A DNA stretch of 64,000 nt from Streptomyces sp. V1I1 (GTDB lineage: Bacteria > Actinomycetota > Actinomycetes > Streptomycetales > Streptomycetaceae), in NCBI RefSeq assembly GCF_030817355.1, contig NZ_JAUSZH010000001.1, forward strand, positions 5,580,501 to 5,644,500, read 5' to 3'. This document shows, one piece after another, positions 27,763 through 36,380 of this stretch. The notes under the pieces were generated by a model, which saw nothing but the letters and a program-made list of their open reading frames with translations, searched no databases and was not told the DNA's origin. Every line of letters starts with the position of its first letter. The first letter of the stretch is position 1. The position numbers were made by a program, and so were the translations under genes.

Positions 27763-28775
27763 CCACCGCCCAGGGACTGCGGGCCGGCCTGATCGGCCTC
27801 GGCTCGATGGGCCGCCACCACGCCCGCGTACTCGCCGGCCTGGAAGGCGTCGAACTCGTCGCCGTCGTCGACCCGATGGGTGACAAGAACGGCTGGGCGC
27901 AGGGCGTCCCCGTGCTGTCGACCGTCGAGGAGCTGATCTCGCTCGGTGTCGACTACGCCGTCGTGGCCTGCCCGACCGCGCTGCACGAGGAAGTCGGCCT
28001 CAAGCTCGCCGAGGCCGGGGTCGGCGCGCTGGTCGAGAAGCCCGTCGCGGACACCGTGGAGGGCGCCAGCAGGCTCGTCGAGGCCTTCGAGTCGCGCGGC
28101 CTGGTGGCCGGCGTCGGCCACATCGAGCGGTGCAACCCGGCGCTGCGCTCGCTGCGCCAGCGCCTGGAGGCCGGCGAGCTCGGCGACGTCTACCAGGTCG
28201 TCACCCGCCGCCAGGGCCCCTTCCCGCACCGCATCGCCGATGTCGGCGTGGTCAAGGACCTCGCCACCCACGACATCGACCTCACCGGGTGGGTGACCGG
28301 ACAGACGTACACCTCGATCGCGGCGCGCACGGTCTCCAAGTCGGGCCGCCCGCATGAGGACATGGTCTCCGCCGTCGGCCAGCTCTCCGACGGCACGATG
28401 GTCAACCACCTGGTCAACTGGCTGAGCCCGCTCAAGGAGCGGTTCACCTCGGTCACCGGTGAGAAGGGCTGCTTCATCGCGGACACCCTCACCGCCGACC
28501 TGACCTTCTATTCGAACGCCGCCCAGGCCACCGAGTGGGAGGCACTGCAGGCGTTCCGCGGTGTCGCCGAGGGCGACATGATTCGTTACGCCATCCCGAA
28601 GCGCGAGCCGCTGCTGGTCGAGCACGAGCTCTTCCGCGACGCTGTCCTTGGCAAGTCCAACGACATCTGCACGCTGCGCCAGGGCCTTCGTACGGTAGAG
28701 GTGGCAGCAGCCGTGCTGCACTCAGCCGCCACCGGTACCACAGTCGATCTCTCCGCGCACGCCGCGGCCCAGTAG
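27759..28775 (+). CDS. wbpB: Gfo/Idh/MocA oxidoreductase, WbpB-like (UDP-GlcNAcA 3-dehydrogenase)
   Basis: A 338-residue NAD(P)-dependent sugar dehydrogenase. The N-terminal Rossmann fold has GLIGLGSMGRHHARVL. The family catalytic motif EKP is at residues 93-95. The region GHIERCNPALRSLRQRLEAG and the DIDLTGW segment are typical of the branch acting on UDP-N-acetylglucosaminuronate. In the Wbp pathway this enzyme oxidises C3 so that the aminotransferase can act. Its GTG start overlaps the stop of the aminotransferase gene by four bases, indicating coupled translation. Confidence 0.86.
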   Translation: MTTAQGLRAGLIGLGSMGRHHARVLAGLEGVELVAVVDPMGDKNGWAQGVPVLSTVEELISLGVDYAVVACPTALHEEVGLKLAEAGVGALVEKPVADTVEGASRLVEAFESRGLVAGVGHIERCNPALRSLRQRLEAGELGDVYQVVTRRQGPFPHRIADVGVVKDLATHDIDLTGWVTGQTYTSIAARTVSKSGRPHEDMVSAVGQLSDGTMVNHLVNWLSPLKERFTSVTGEKGCFIADTLTADLTFYSNAAQATEWEALQAFRGVAEGDMIRYAIPKREPLLVEHELFRDAVLGKSNDICTLRQGLRTVEVAAAVLHSAATGTTVDLSAHAAAQ

Positions 28776-28786
28776 GGCGAGGAGCC

Positions 28787-30415
28787 TTGACCAGTCCTGA
28801 TGTCACCGTCGTCGTCGCCGTGTACAACACGATGCCGTATCTGACGGAATGCCTTAACTCCCTTGTCGGGCAGAGCATTGGCCTGGACAGGCTTGAGATC
28901 GTGGCCGTCGACGACGGTTCCACGGACGACAGCGGGGCGGAGCTCGACCGCTTCGCCAAGAAGTACCCGGACACCGTCAAAGTGATCCACCAGGCGAACT
29001 CCGGTGGCCCGGCCGCGCCCAGCAACAGGGCGCTGGACGTGGCCACCGGACGTTACGTCTATTTCATCGGCTCCGACGACCACCTCGGCAAAGAGGCGTT
29101 GGCGCGGATGGTGGCCTGCGCCGACAAGCACGACTCGGACGTCGTGGTCGGCAAGATGGTCGGCACCAACGGCCGCTATGTGCACCAGGCGCTCTTCAAG
29201 AAGAGCAACCCGGACGTCAGCCTGTACGACTCGGCGCTGCCGTTCACGCTGGCCAACACCAAGCTGTTCCGCCGCGAGCTGGTGGAGCAGTACAAGCTGC
29301 GCTTCCCCGAGGACCTGCCGGTCGGCAGCGACCAGCCGTTCACCATCGAGGCGTGCGTGCGGGCCCGGAAGATCTCGGTGCTCGCGGACTACACGTACTA
29401 CTACGCGGTGAAGCGCGGGGACGCGAGCAACATCACCTACCGCGCCGATCATCTGGCGCGGCTGCGCTGCACCGAGAAGATCATGAAGCACGCGGCCGGA
29501 CTCATCGAGGCCGGGCCGCAGCGCGACACCGTCTTGGAGCGCCACTTCACCTGGGAGCTCTCCAAGCTCGTCAAGGCCGACTTCCTGGTGCTCGACCCGC
29601 AGACCAGGCGCGAGGTGTGCGGCGGCATCGCCGATCTGGCCGACGAGTACCTCACGGACCCACTGCGCGATTCCCTGCCGGTCACGCGGCGGGTCAGGCT
29701 CGCCCTGGCCCAGCGCGTCGCGGTGGACGAGCTCGTCGCGGCGATCGAGGACGAGGAGGCGAACGGCGCACCGCCGTTCCACCTGGAGGACGACAGGGCC
29801 TTCGCCCGCTACCCGGGCTTCAGGGACCCCGCGCTGAACATCCCCGACCGGGCCTTCGAGCTGATCGGGGAATCGGTGCCCGGCCGGCTGTCGGCCGGGA
29901 CCGAGCTGGTCTCGGCCGAGTGGGAGCAAAGCGGCGACAATCTGTCCCTGGCCATCGCGGTACGCACCGGGCTGACCGGCGACACCGAGTCGGCCGTCAT
30001 CCGCCTCGTCCAGGGCTCGATGCCCAAGAGCGCGGACAAGGCCGGCGCCCGCAGGCTGCCCGCCGGTCATGAACTCCCCGCCCCTGTGGGCGAGTTCACC
30101 CAGGAAGTCACTGCCGATTCAGCGGGCACGGTGATCCGTGCGCGCATCCCGATAGAGTCCCGCCAGGCCCAGCTGGGCGTGCGCCTCTATGTGGATGTCG
30201 CAGGCTGGACGTACGAGATCCCGGTGCGCGGCACGGACAAGCCGATGCCGCTTGCCCGGCGCTGGCGCAGTGGCACCCCGTATCGAGTGGCGGCGCGCGT
30301 GAACACCAAGGGCCGGATGGTCGTCCTGACCGGCCTGCTGTTCCCGCCCGAGAATAGATGGTGGTCGCGCGTGCGACCCCTGCTGGTCCGGTTGAAGAGG
30401 AAAGTAACCCGATGA
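28787..30415 (+). CDS. Family 2 glycosyltransferase with C-terminal beta-rich domain
   Basis: About 542 residues from a TTG start preceded by GAGGAG. The GT-A domain occupies residues 1-220 (VTVVVAVYNTMPYLTECLNS, VDDGSTDDSG, FIGSDDHLG, the last carrying the DxD-like metal site). A helical middle part follows (about 230-390). The C-terminal 150 residues resemble the beta-sandwich domain of teichoic-acid glycosyltransferases such as TarS. It probably transfers a sugar onto a cell-wall glycopolymer at the cytoplasmic face. Its stop overlaps the ATG of the downstream dehydrogenase, so it belongs to the same operon. Confidence 0.88.
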   Translation: MTSPDVTVVVAVYNTMPYLTECLNSLVGQSIGLDRLEIVAVDDGSTDDSGAELDRFAKKYPDTVKVIHQANSGGPAAPSNRALDVATGRYVYFIGSDDHLGKEALARMVACADKHDSDVVVGKMVGTNGRYVHQALFKKSNPDVSLYDSALPFTLANTKLFRRELVEQYKLRFPEDLPVGSDQPFTIEACVRARKISVLADYTYYYAVKRGDASNITYRADHLARLRCTEKIMKHAAGLIEAGPQRDTVLERHFTWELSKLVKADFLVLDPQTRREVCGGIADLADEYLTDPLRDSLPVTRRVRLALAQRVAVDELVAAIEDEEANGAPPFHLEDDRAFARYPGFRDPALNIPDRAFELIGESVPGRLSAGTELVSAEWEQSGDNLSLAIAVRTGLTGDTESAVIRLVQGSMPKSADKAGARRLPAGHELPAPVGEFTQEVTADSAGTVIRARIPIESRQAQLGVRLYVDVAGWTYEIPVRGTDKPMPLARRWRSGTPYRVAARVNTKGRMVVLTGLLFPPENRWWSRVRPLLVRLKRKVTR

Positions 30416-31695
30416 ATATCTGTGTAGTCGCGCTCGGCAAGATCGGGCTTCCGCTCGCCGTGCAGTTCGCCGCCAAGGGCCACCGGGTGATCGGCGCCGA
30501 CGTCAACGAGAAGGTCGTCGAGCTGGTCAACGCCGGCACCGAGCCCTTCCCCGGTGAGCACGACCTCGACCGTCTGCTCAAGGAGACCGTCGGCGCCGGG
30601 CTGCTGACCGCGACCACCGACACCGCGGCCGCCGTCGCCGAGTCCGACGCCGTCGTGGTCGTCGTCCCGCTGTTCGTGGACGCCGACGGCGTGCCGGACT
30701 TCGGCTGGATGGACTCCGCGACCAAGGCGATCGCCGCGGGTCTCAAGCCCGGCACCCTCGTCTCGTACGAGACCACCCTGCCGGTCGGCACCACCCGCAC
30801 CCGCTGGGCCCCGATGCTGGAGCAGGGCTCCGGCCTCACCGCGGGCGAGGACTTCCACCTGGTCTTCTCGCCGGAGCGGGTGCTCACCGGCCGCGTCTTC
30901 GCCGACCTTCGCCGCTACCCCAAGCTCGTCGGCGGCATCGACGAGGCCTCGACGAAGCACGGCGTGGAGTTCTACGAGCAGGTGCTGGACTTCGACGAGC
31001 GTGCCGACCTGGCACAGCCGAACGGAGTCTGGGACCTGGGCACCGCCGAGGCCTCCGAGCTGGCGAAGCTCGCCGAGACCACATACCGCGATGTCAACAT
31101 CGGCCTGGCGAACCAGTTCGCCCGGTTTGCCGACAAGAACGACATCGACGTCAAGAAGGTCATCGAGGCCTGCAACTCCCAGCCCTACAGCCACATCCAC
31201 CAGCCCGGCATCGCGGTCGGCGGCCACTGCATCCCGATCTACCCGCGGATGTACCTGTGGAACGACCCGGAGGCCACCGTTGTGCGCTCGGCGCGCGAGG
31301 CGAACGCCGCCATGCCCGAGTACGCCGTGGACCTGCTGGCCGCCGCCTACGGCGACCTGGACGGCGCGGGCGTGCTGGTGCTCGGCGCCGCCTACCGCGG
31401 CGGCGTGAAGGAGACGGCCTTCTCCGGCGTCTTCCCGACCGTCGAGGCGCTCAAGGCGCGCGGGGCCGTCCCCTTCGTGTCGGACCCGATGTACACGGCC
31501 GAGGAGCTCACCGCGCACGGTCTGACCCCGCACGAGGGCCAGACCGTCACCGCCGCGATCCTGCAGGCCGACCACGCCGAGTACCGCGAGCTGGCGGCCT
31601 CCGACCTGCCGGACGTCCGCGTCCTGGTCGACGGGCGGCGCACCACCGACCCGAAGCGCTGGGAAGGCGTACGCCGCGTCGTCATCGGCGGCTGA
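30412..31695 (+). CDS. wbpA: UDP-N-acetylhexosamine 6-dehydrogenase (WbpA/WecC-like)
   Basis: A 427-residue UDP-sugar dehydrogenase that oxidises C6 of a UDP-HexNAc to the uronic acid with two NAD+. The Rossmann motif GKIGLPLAVQFAAKGHRVIG is at the N-terminus and the catalytic cysteine is C273 in GGHCIPIYPRM. The C-terminal UDP-binding domain includes VLGAAYRGGVKETAFSG. With WbpB and WbpE homologues next to it, UDP-GlcNAc is the likely substrate; UDP-ManNAc (WecC) is the alternative. It ends the four-gene operon. The ATG at 30412 overlaps the preceding stop. Confidence 0.9.
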   Translation: MNICVVALGKIGLPLAVQFAAKGHRVIGADVNEKVVELVNAGTEPFPGEHDLDRLLKETVGAGLLTATTDTAAAVAESDAVVVVVPLFVDADGVPDFGWMDSATKAIAAGLKPGTLVSYETTLPVGTTRTRWAPMLEQGSGLTAGEDFHLVFSPERVLTGRVFADLRRYPKLVGGIDEASTKHGVEFYEQVLDFDERADLAQPNGVWDLGTAEASELAKLAETTYRDVNIGLANQFARFADKNDIDVKKVIEACNSQPYSHIHQPGIAVGGHCIPIYPRMYLWNDPEATVVRSAREANAAMPEYAVDLLAAAYGDLDGAGVLVLGAAYRGGVKETAFSGVFPTVEALKARGAVPFVSDPMYTAEELTAHGLTPHEGQTVTAAILQADHAEYRELAASDLPDVRVLVDGRRTTDPKRWEGVRRVVIGG

Positions 31696-31785
31696 GGTAC
31701 CCCTTTGCGCCTGAACCGGCGCGGCTCTCGCGGAGGTGGTTGCTCTTCGTGGGGGTTGCTCAATTGATGGCTGATGTGCCAGCAC

Positions 31786-31826
31786 AAAGGGCCCCGGCCG
31801 CCTCAGTGAGGCGTCCGGGGCCCTTT
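31786..31826. terminator. Bidirectional terminator between convergent genes
   Basis: AAAGGGCCCCGG pairs with CCGGGGCCCTTT, and the interior holds a second perfect stem, CGCCTC-AGT-GAGGCG. The outer arms supply A and T tracts on the two strands, so it can stop transcription from both the dehydrogenase and the epimerase genes. Confidence 0.85.
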
Positions 31827-31836
31827 GCCGTGCGTG

Positions 31837-32925
31837 CTAGCGCTTGTGCTGCTCCAGGAACTGCACCACGCGGTGGGCGGCCCTGCCGTCGCCGTAGGGA
31901 AGGCCGCGCTCGGCCGTGGGGGCCGGACGGGTGGCGATCTTGGCCCAGTCGGTGGCGTCCAGCTCGTGCGGGTTCGGGACCAGTTGGTTCCAGCCGCCCT
32001 CCAGCGTCTCGACCCACTCGGTCTCCGGGCGGATCGTGGTGCAGACGCGGTCCAGCAGGAACGCCTCCTTCTGCAGACCGCCCGAGTCCGTGACCACACC
32101 GGCCGAGCCGAGGACAGCGGCGACAAGACCGGCGTACGGCAGGGGCCTGCCCGAGTGCAGCGAGCCCTGGTTCAGCTTGATGCCGTGCTCCTCGGCGCGC
32201 ACGACGAGGCGGGGGTGCGCCAGCAGGGCCACCGGCACCGGCAGGTTCGCGAGGGAGTCGATGATCGCCGCCAGGCGCTTCGGGTCGTCGGTGTTGTCCG
32301 GACGGTGCAGCGTCGCGAGCAGGTACGGCGCCTGGGGGTCGATGCCCTCGGGCAGCACCGGACTGGGGTGCTCGCCGGCCAGCACCGCGTCCCTGATCCG
32401 CAGGCACACGTCGACCATGACGTCACCGGCGAGCACGGAGCGCTTGCTGAGCCCCTCGGCCGCCAGGTGGCGCATGGCCTCCTCGGTCGGCGCGAGCAGC
32501 AGGTCGGCGGCGTGGTCGGTGAGGATGCGGTTGTGCTCCTCGGGCATCCGGCGGTTGAAGGACCGCAGCCCGGCCTCCAGGTGCGCCACTGGCAGGTGCA
32601 TCTTCACCGCGGACAGCGCGCCGGCCAGCGTCGAGTTCGTGTCGCCGTACACGAGCACCCAGTCGGGCTGCTCGGCGTCGAGGACCGGGTCCATCGCCGT
32701 GAGCACACCGCCGGTCTGGGCGCCGTGGCTGCCCGAGCCGATGCCGAGGTGGACATCGGGGTCCGGAATGCCGAGGCCGGAAAAGAAGACGTCGGACAGG
32801 TCGGCGTCGTAGTGCTGCCCTGTGTGAACAATCACGTGCTGATGGTCGGTTTCCGCGAACGCAGCGGCGATCGGTGCGAGTTTGACCAATTGGGGGCGAG
32901 CGCCGACGACGCTGATGACCTTCAC
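31837..32925 (-). CDS. wbpI: UDP-N-acetylhexosamine 2-epimerase (WecB/WbpI-like)
   Basis: A 362-residue GT-B-fold epimerase that inverts C2 of a UDP-GlcNAc derivative. Family signatures are VVGARPQLVKLAPI at the N-terminus, VYGDTNSTLAGALSA, HLEAGLRSFNRRMPEE, SGGLQKEAFLL and IRPETEWVETLEGG. In this context it may act on UDP-GlcNAc3NAcA to give UDP-ManNAc3NAcA (WbpI) rather than on UDP-GlcNAc (WecB); sequence inspection cannot separate these. The start is the GTG at 32925 with GAGGAG nine bases upstream. It is transcribed divergently from the next glycosyltransferase gene. Confidence 0.88.
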   Translation of the reverse strand: MKVISVVGARPQLVKLAPIAAAFAETDHQHVIVHTGQHYDADLSDVFFSGLGIPDPDVHLGIGSGSHGAQTGGVLTAMDPVLDAEQPDWVLVYGDTNSTLAGALSAVKMHLPVAHLEAGLRSFNRRMPEEHNRILTDHAADLLLAPTEEAMRHLAAEGLSKRSVLAGDVMVDVCLRIRDAVLAGEHPSPVLPEGIDPQAPYLLATLHRPDNTDDPKRLAAIIDSLANLPVPVALLAHPRLVVRAEEHGIKLNQGSLHSGRPLPYAGLVAAVLGSAGVVTDSGGLQKEAFLLDRVCTTIRPETEWVETLEGGWNQLVPNPHELDATDWAKIATRPAPTAERGLPYGDGRAAHRVVQFLEQHKR

Positions 32926-33037
32926 GGTGAACTGCTCCTCGATACCTTGGGATACGGGCCGTCGGCGGTGCCGAAGACCGAATTCCGTCCGATGATAAAG
33001 TGACGCCTCGACGTGTGCTCCGGGGAGGAAGTCGGTC

Positions 33038-34244
33038 ATGAATCAGGCAGCATCCAGGGATGCGGCCGTAGTCACGCCGTGGTACCCCACACGTGAGCTG
33101 CCTTTCCGAGGATCTTTCGTCCAGGCAATGGTCGGTGCGACGGCCCCCGGCTGTGACAGCTTCGTGGTTTATCACTGCGACCCGTGGGTCGCGCCGATGG
33201 ACGCCGCCACCACTCAAGCGGTGGAAGCGGCCGGTGGCAAACTGGTGATCCGCGCCGCGCACCGCGTGCCCACCGCCGGCGGTGCCGATCTGGTGCACTT
33301 CCCGGTCACCACCCCGCGCGGTCAGGACTACGGCGCCCAGTCCCGCAGCCATGAACGGCAGCTGCGCGCGGCCCTCGGCAACAAGCCCATCGACGCCCCC
33401 GTCGTGCACGCCCATGTCGGCCTGCCGAGCGGCTGGGCGGCCGTGCAGAACGCCCGTCCTGACGCGAGGGTCTTCGTCACCGAGCACGCCTCGTTCCTCG
33501 AGCGGGTCTTCCAGGGACCCCGAGGCCGTCGAGCTCTACGACGAGCTGCTGGCCCGGGTCACCGGCTTCTTCGCCGTCGGCGACAAGGTCACCGAGGTGC
33601 TGAGCAAGCAGTTCCCGCACCACGCGCACAAGATCCTTCGCATCCCCAACCCGATCTCCTTCGACGTGAGCCGCCCTGCCCCGGTCACCGAGCTGCGCAA
33701 GTGGCTGTACCTGGGCAGCATGGTCGAGCTCAAGGGCGTCAACTGGCTGGTCGAGGCCTTCGCCCAGTGCCACGCCCAGGATCCGACGCTGAAGCTGACG
33801 ATGGTCGGCGAGGGCCCGCTGCGTAAGCCGCTGACCGCGCGGGTGGCCGAGCTCGGGCTGAGCGACGCCGTGGACCTGCCCGGTTCGATCCCGCACGAGC
33901 AGGCGCTCGACCTGATGCGCGAGCACGACCTGCTGGTCCACCCGAGCCGGTACGAGACCTTCGGGATGACCATCGTGGAGGGCATCGCCGCCGGAATGCC
34001 GGTGCTGGTGACCCGCTGCGGTGGCCCCGAGAAGACGCTGGCCGGTATCGAGGACGCGGCCGGCGAGCTCATTGATGTGGAAGAGAACGCCGAGTCGATC
34101 AGTGACGGCTACCGGCGCCTGCGCGACCGCTTCGACAGCGGCGGTCTGGATCTGAAGCGTGCCCAGGAGCAGCTGGCCGCGCAGTACGGCTACGAGGCCG
34201 TCGCCCAGGCGCACTACCGTCTCTGGTTCCCCGACTCCCCGTGA
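33038..34244 (+). pseudogene. Family 4 glycosyltransferase, interrupted by a +1 frameshift
   Basis: Two overlapping frames together encode one GT-B glycosyltransferase of about 401 residues. The N-terminal part (AAVVTPWYPTRELPFRGSFV to TEHASFLERVFQ) is in the frame of the ATG at 33038. After base 33515 the match continues in another frame (DPEAVELYDELLARV to the stop at 34244) through the donor-binding domain (YETFGMTIVEGIAAGMPVLV). Removing one G from the GGG at 33514-33516 restores a gap-free alignment with the paralogue at 36381-38660, which has FLDKVFAQPAALELY at this point. Either the gene is newly inactivated or the base is an error. The start has GGAGGAAG seven bases upstream. Confidence 0.85.
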
Positions 34245-34253
34245 TGGAGTGAC

Positions 34254-34817
34254 ATGCAGGTCCTGTTCCTGGCTCTCGGCGCCTCCCGCAAGCGGGCCGT
34301 GGTCGAAGAGTCGGCGGAAGTTGTGGCGCGCGGCGGCCGCGCCGTCGTCCTGGTCGGCGCGCGCAAGCCATGGCTCGACCAGGGCTTCGAGCCCGGCGTG
34401 GAGCTGGTGACGGCCGACGAGCTCGAGGCCCGCCATCTGCCGCGGAGGCTGGAGCGCCTGGTGCTCTACCGTGTGCCGAGGCTCGTCGTACGGGTCGCCG
34501 GCCGCGGGCCGCTGGCCGGCAAGGCGAAGCGAGCCCTCAAGGCGTACGAGCGCCGAGTGGCGGCCCGTGTCCACCGGCGGGTGTTCGTCCCGCTGCACCG
34601 CCGGGTGTGGCCGAAGATCTCCGACCGGCTGGTCTGGCGCCACTTCGGCCCGCGCAAGGGCCCGGAGCTGCTCGTCGTTGCCGATGCGCTTTCGGTGCCC
34701 CGCGCCGTACAACTGATTCAGGCGTGGGAGTCCGACGGCCTGGCAGTCCCCAAGGTCTGTTACGGCATCGACTCCGACGTGTCCCCGCAGACCCCGCAGA
34801 CCTCAGCCGCTCGCTGA
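34254..34817 (+). CDS. Protein homologous to the C-terminal domain of the large glycosyltransferase nearby
   Basis: A 187-residue protein with a short Rossmann-like start (VLFLALGASRKRAVVEESAE) and a strongly basic middle (RRVAARVHRRVFVPLHRRVW). It corresponds to the last 180 residues of the 759-residue glycosyltransferase encoded at 36381-38660 (compare VYRAPRAVLRKARRVAARNR). I do not recognise the domain as a named family. It starts nine bases after the frameshifted glycosyltransferase, so the pair together mirrors the domain order of the fused protein. It may be an accessory or membrane-association module of these transferases. Confidence 0.75.
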   Translation: MQVLFLALGASRKRAVVEESAEVVARGGRAVVLVGARKPWLDQGFEPGVELVTADELEARHLPRRLERLVLYRVPRLVVRVAGRGPLAGKAKRALKAYERRVAARVHRRVFVPLHRRVWPKISDRLVWRHFGPRKGPELLVVADALSVPRAVQLIQAWESDGLAVPKVCYGIDSDVSPQTPQTSAAR

Positions 34818-34838
34818 TCTCAACACCGAGGAAGATCC

Positions 34839-36311
34839 ATGAAGAACCGCAGCGACCGGCGCCCACGCGTGCTCTATCTGGCGTTCTACTTCCCGCCCTC
34901 CCGGGCGAGTGGCGTGTACCGAGCCAGGGCGACGGCCAACCACCTCGTAGAGAAGGGCTGGGACGTCACGGTCTGCGCGTCTCCGCTGGACTTCCTCTAC
35001 AAGAGGATCGGCTCGGTGGACGAGGGTCTCTCGGAGACGGTCGACCCGCGTATCAAGGTCGAGCGGCCGTCGCTCAACCAGTACACCTGGCAGCAGGACC
35101 TGCGTGAGTTCAGCTGGCTGCGCCGCAGCTTCCCGCTGATGGCGAAGCGCGTGTACCAGTTCAGCCAGACGAAGCTGTTCCCGGAGCGCTACTCCTCGTG
35201 GGCCTGGGCCTCCGTCGTACGCGCGCTGAAGCTGCACTCCAAGAAGCGCTTCGACGTCGTCGTCGCCACCGGCAACCCGTTCGCGTCCTTCGGCGCGGCC
35301 TGGCTGTTCAACCGGCTGACGGGTGTTCCGTACGTCATGGACTACCGCGACTCGTGGACGCTGGACCTGTTCCACGACGAGCCGGCCTTCCCCAAGGGGC
35401 ATATCGCCTGGGCCTGGGAGAAGCGGATGCTGAACAAGGCGGCCGCGTCGGTGTTCGTGAACGAGGCGCTGCGGGGCTGGCACGCGGAGCGGTACCCGGA
35501 GGTCGCGGACCGCATGATGGTGGTCCCGAACGGCTGGGACGCGGACGTCATTCCGGCGGCCCCCGAGCCGGCCGAGAAGCCGGAGCCCGCGGCGGCTGCC
35601 GGGACCGAGGCCGCTGCCGAGACCGAGGCGACTGCCGAGACCGAGGCGCCCGCCTTCGAGCAGCCTTCTGCCGAGGGACAGCGGCCGCTGAGGTTCGCGT
35701 ACCTCGGCACGCTCACCGTCAAGCAGCCCGTCGAGGAGATGGCCGAGGCGTTCAAGATCGCCCGCCGTCATCCCGATCTGACGGACGCCGAGCTGCAGAT
35801 CCACGGCCACCTGGGCTTCTTCAAGAACAGCCCGGCGACGCTGAAGAAGAAGCTCGGCCTGGACGACGAGGCTCCCGAGAACGGCGCCGAGGACACCGGA
35901 CTGCGCTACTGCGGGCCGGTCTCCAAGACCGAGGTCGGCAAGGTCTACGAGGACGCGGACGTGCTGGTCTTCCTGGCCGGCGGCGGCAAGTACGTGACCT
36001 CGGGCAAGATCTTCGAGTACATGGCCTTCGGGCATCCGATCGTCTCGGTGCACGCGCCGGGCATCGCCGCCCAGGACGTGCTCGAGGGCTATCCGCTGTG
36101 GTTCAACGCCAACAGCCTGGACGTGGACGAGCTGGCGGCCTCGATGGTCGCGGCGGGCAAGGCCGCGCGTGATCTGACGCCGGAGCAGCGCGAGATCGCG
36201 CGCAGGCACGCGGACAGGTACCAGCGCGACGCTGTGCTCAAGCCCTTCGAGGAGCGGCTGCGGACCATCGTCGGCCGCGAGGACTCGTCCGAGGACCGAA
36301 TCGAGGACTGA
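34839..36311 (+). CDS. Family 4 glycosyltransferase (WbuB-like)
   Basis: A 490-residue GT-B transferase. The acceptor domain opens with VLYLAFYFPPSRASGVYRA and includes YVMDYRDSWTLDLF; the donor domain contains FAYLGTLTVKQPVEEMAEAF and TSGKIFEYMAFGHPIVSVHA. Between the domains (about residues 245-280) is an Ala/Glu/Thr-rich linker with repeated AAETEA units, which the family normally lacks. It resembles WbuB-type transferases of aminosugar polymers. The ATG is preceded by GAGGAAG. A very strong bidirectional terminator follows. Confidence 0.87.
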   Translation: MKNRSDRRPRVLYLAFYFPPSRASGVYRARATANHLVEKGWDVTVCASPLDFLYKRIGSVDEGLSETVDPRIKVERPSLNQYTWQQDLREFSWLRRSFPLMAKRVYQFSQTKLFPERYSSWAWASVVRALKLHSKKRFDVVVATGNPFASFGAAWLFNRLTGVPYVMDYRDSWTLDLFHDEPAFPKGHIAWAWEKRMLNKAAASVFVNEALRGWHAERYPEVADRMMVVPNGWDADVIPAAPEPAEKPEPAAAAGTEAAAETEATAETEAPAFEQPSAEGQRPLRFAYLGTLTVKQPVEEMAEAFKIARRHPDLTDAELQIHGHLGFFKNSPATLKKKLGLDDEAPENGAEDTGLRYCGPVSKTEVGKVYEDADVLVFLAGGGKYVTSGKIFEYMAFGHPIVSVHAPGIAAQDVLEGYPLWFNANSLDVDELAASMVAAGKAARDLTPEQREIARRHADRYQRDAVLKPFEERLRTIVGREDSSEDRIED

Positions 36312-36320
36312 TTCGGATCC

Positions 36321-36372
36321 GCCGACGGCGAAGGCCCCGACCGGAACTCCGGTCGGGGCCTTCGCCGTCGGC
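36321..36372. terminator. Bidirectional terminator with a 24-base perfect stem
   Basis: Bases 36321-36344 and 36349-36372 are exactly complementary around the loop AACT. The hairpin lies between two convergent genes, ten bases after one stop and nine before the other. Confidence 0.92.
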
Positions 36373-36380
36373 ATCGGCGC

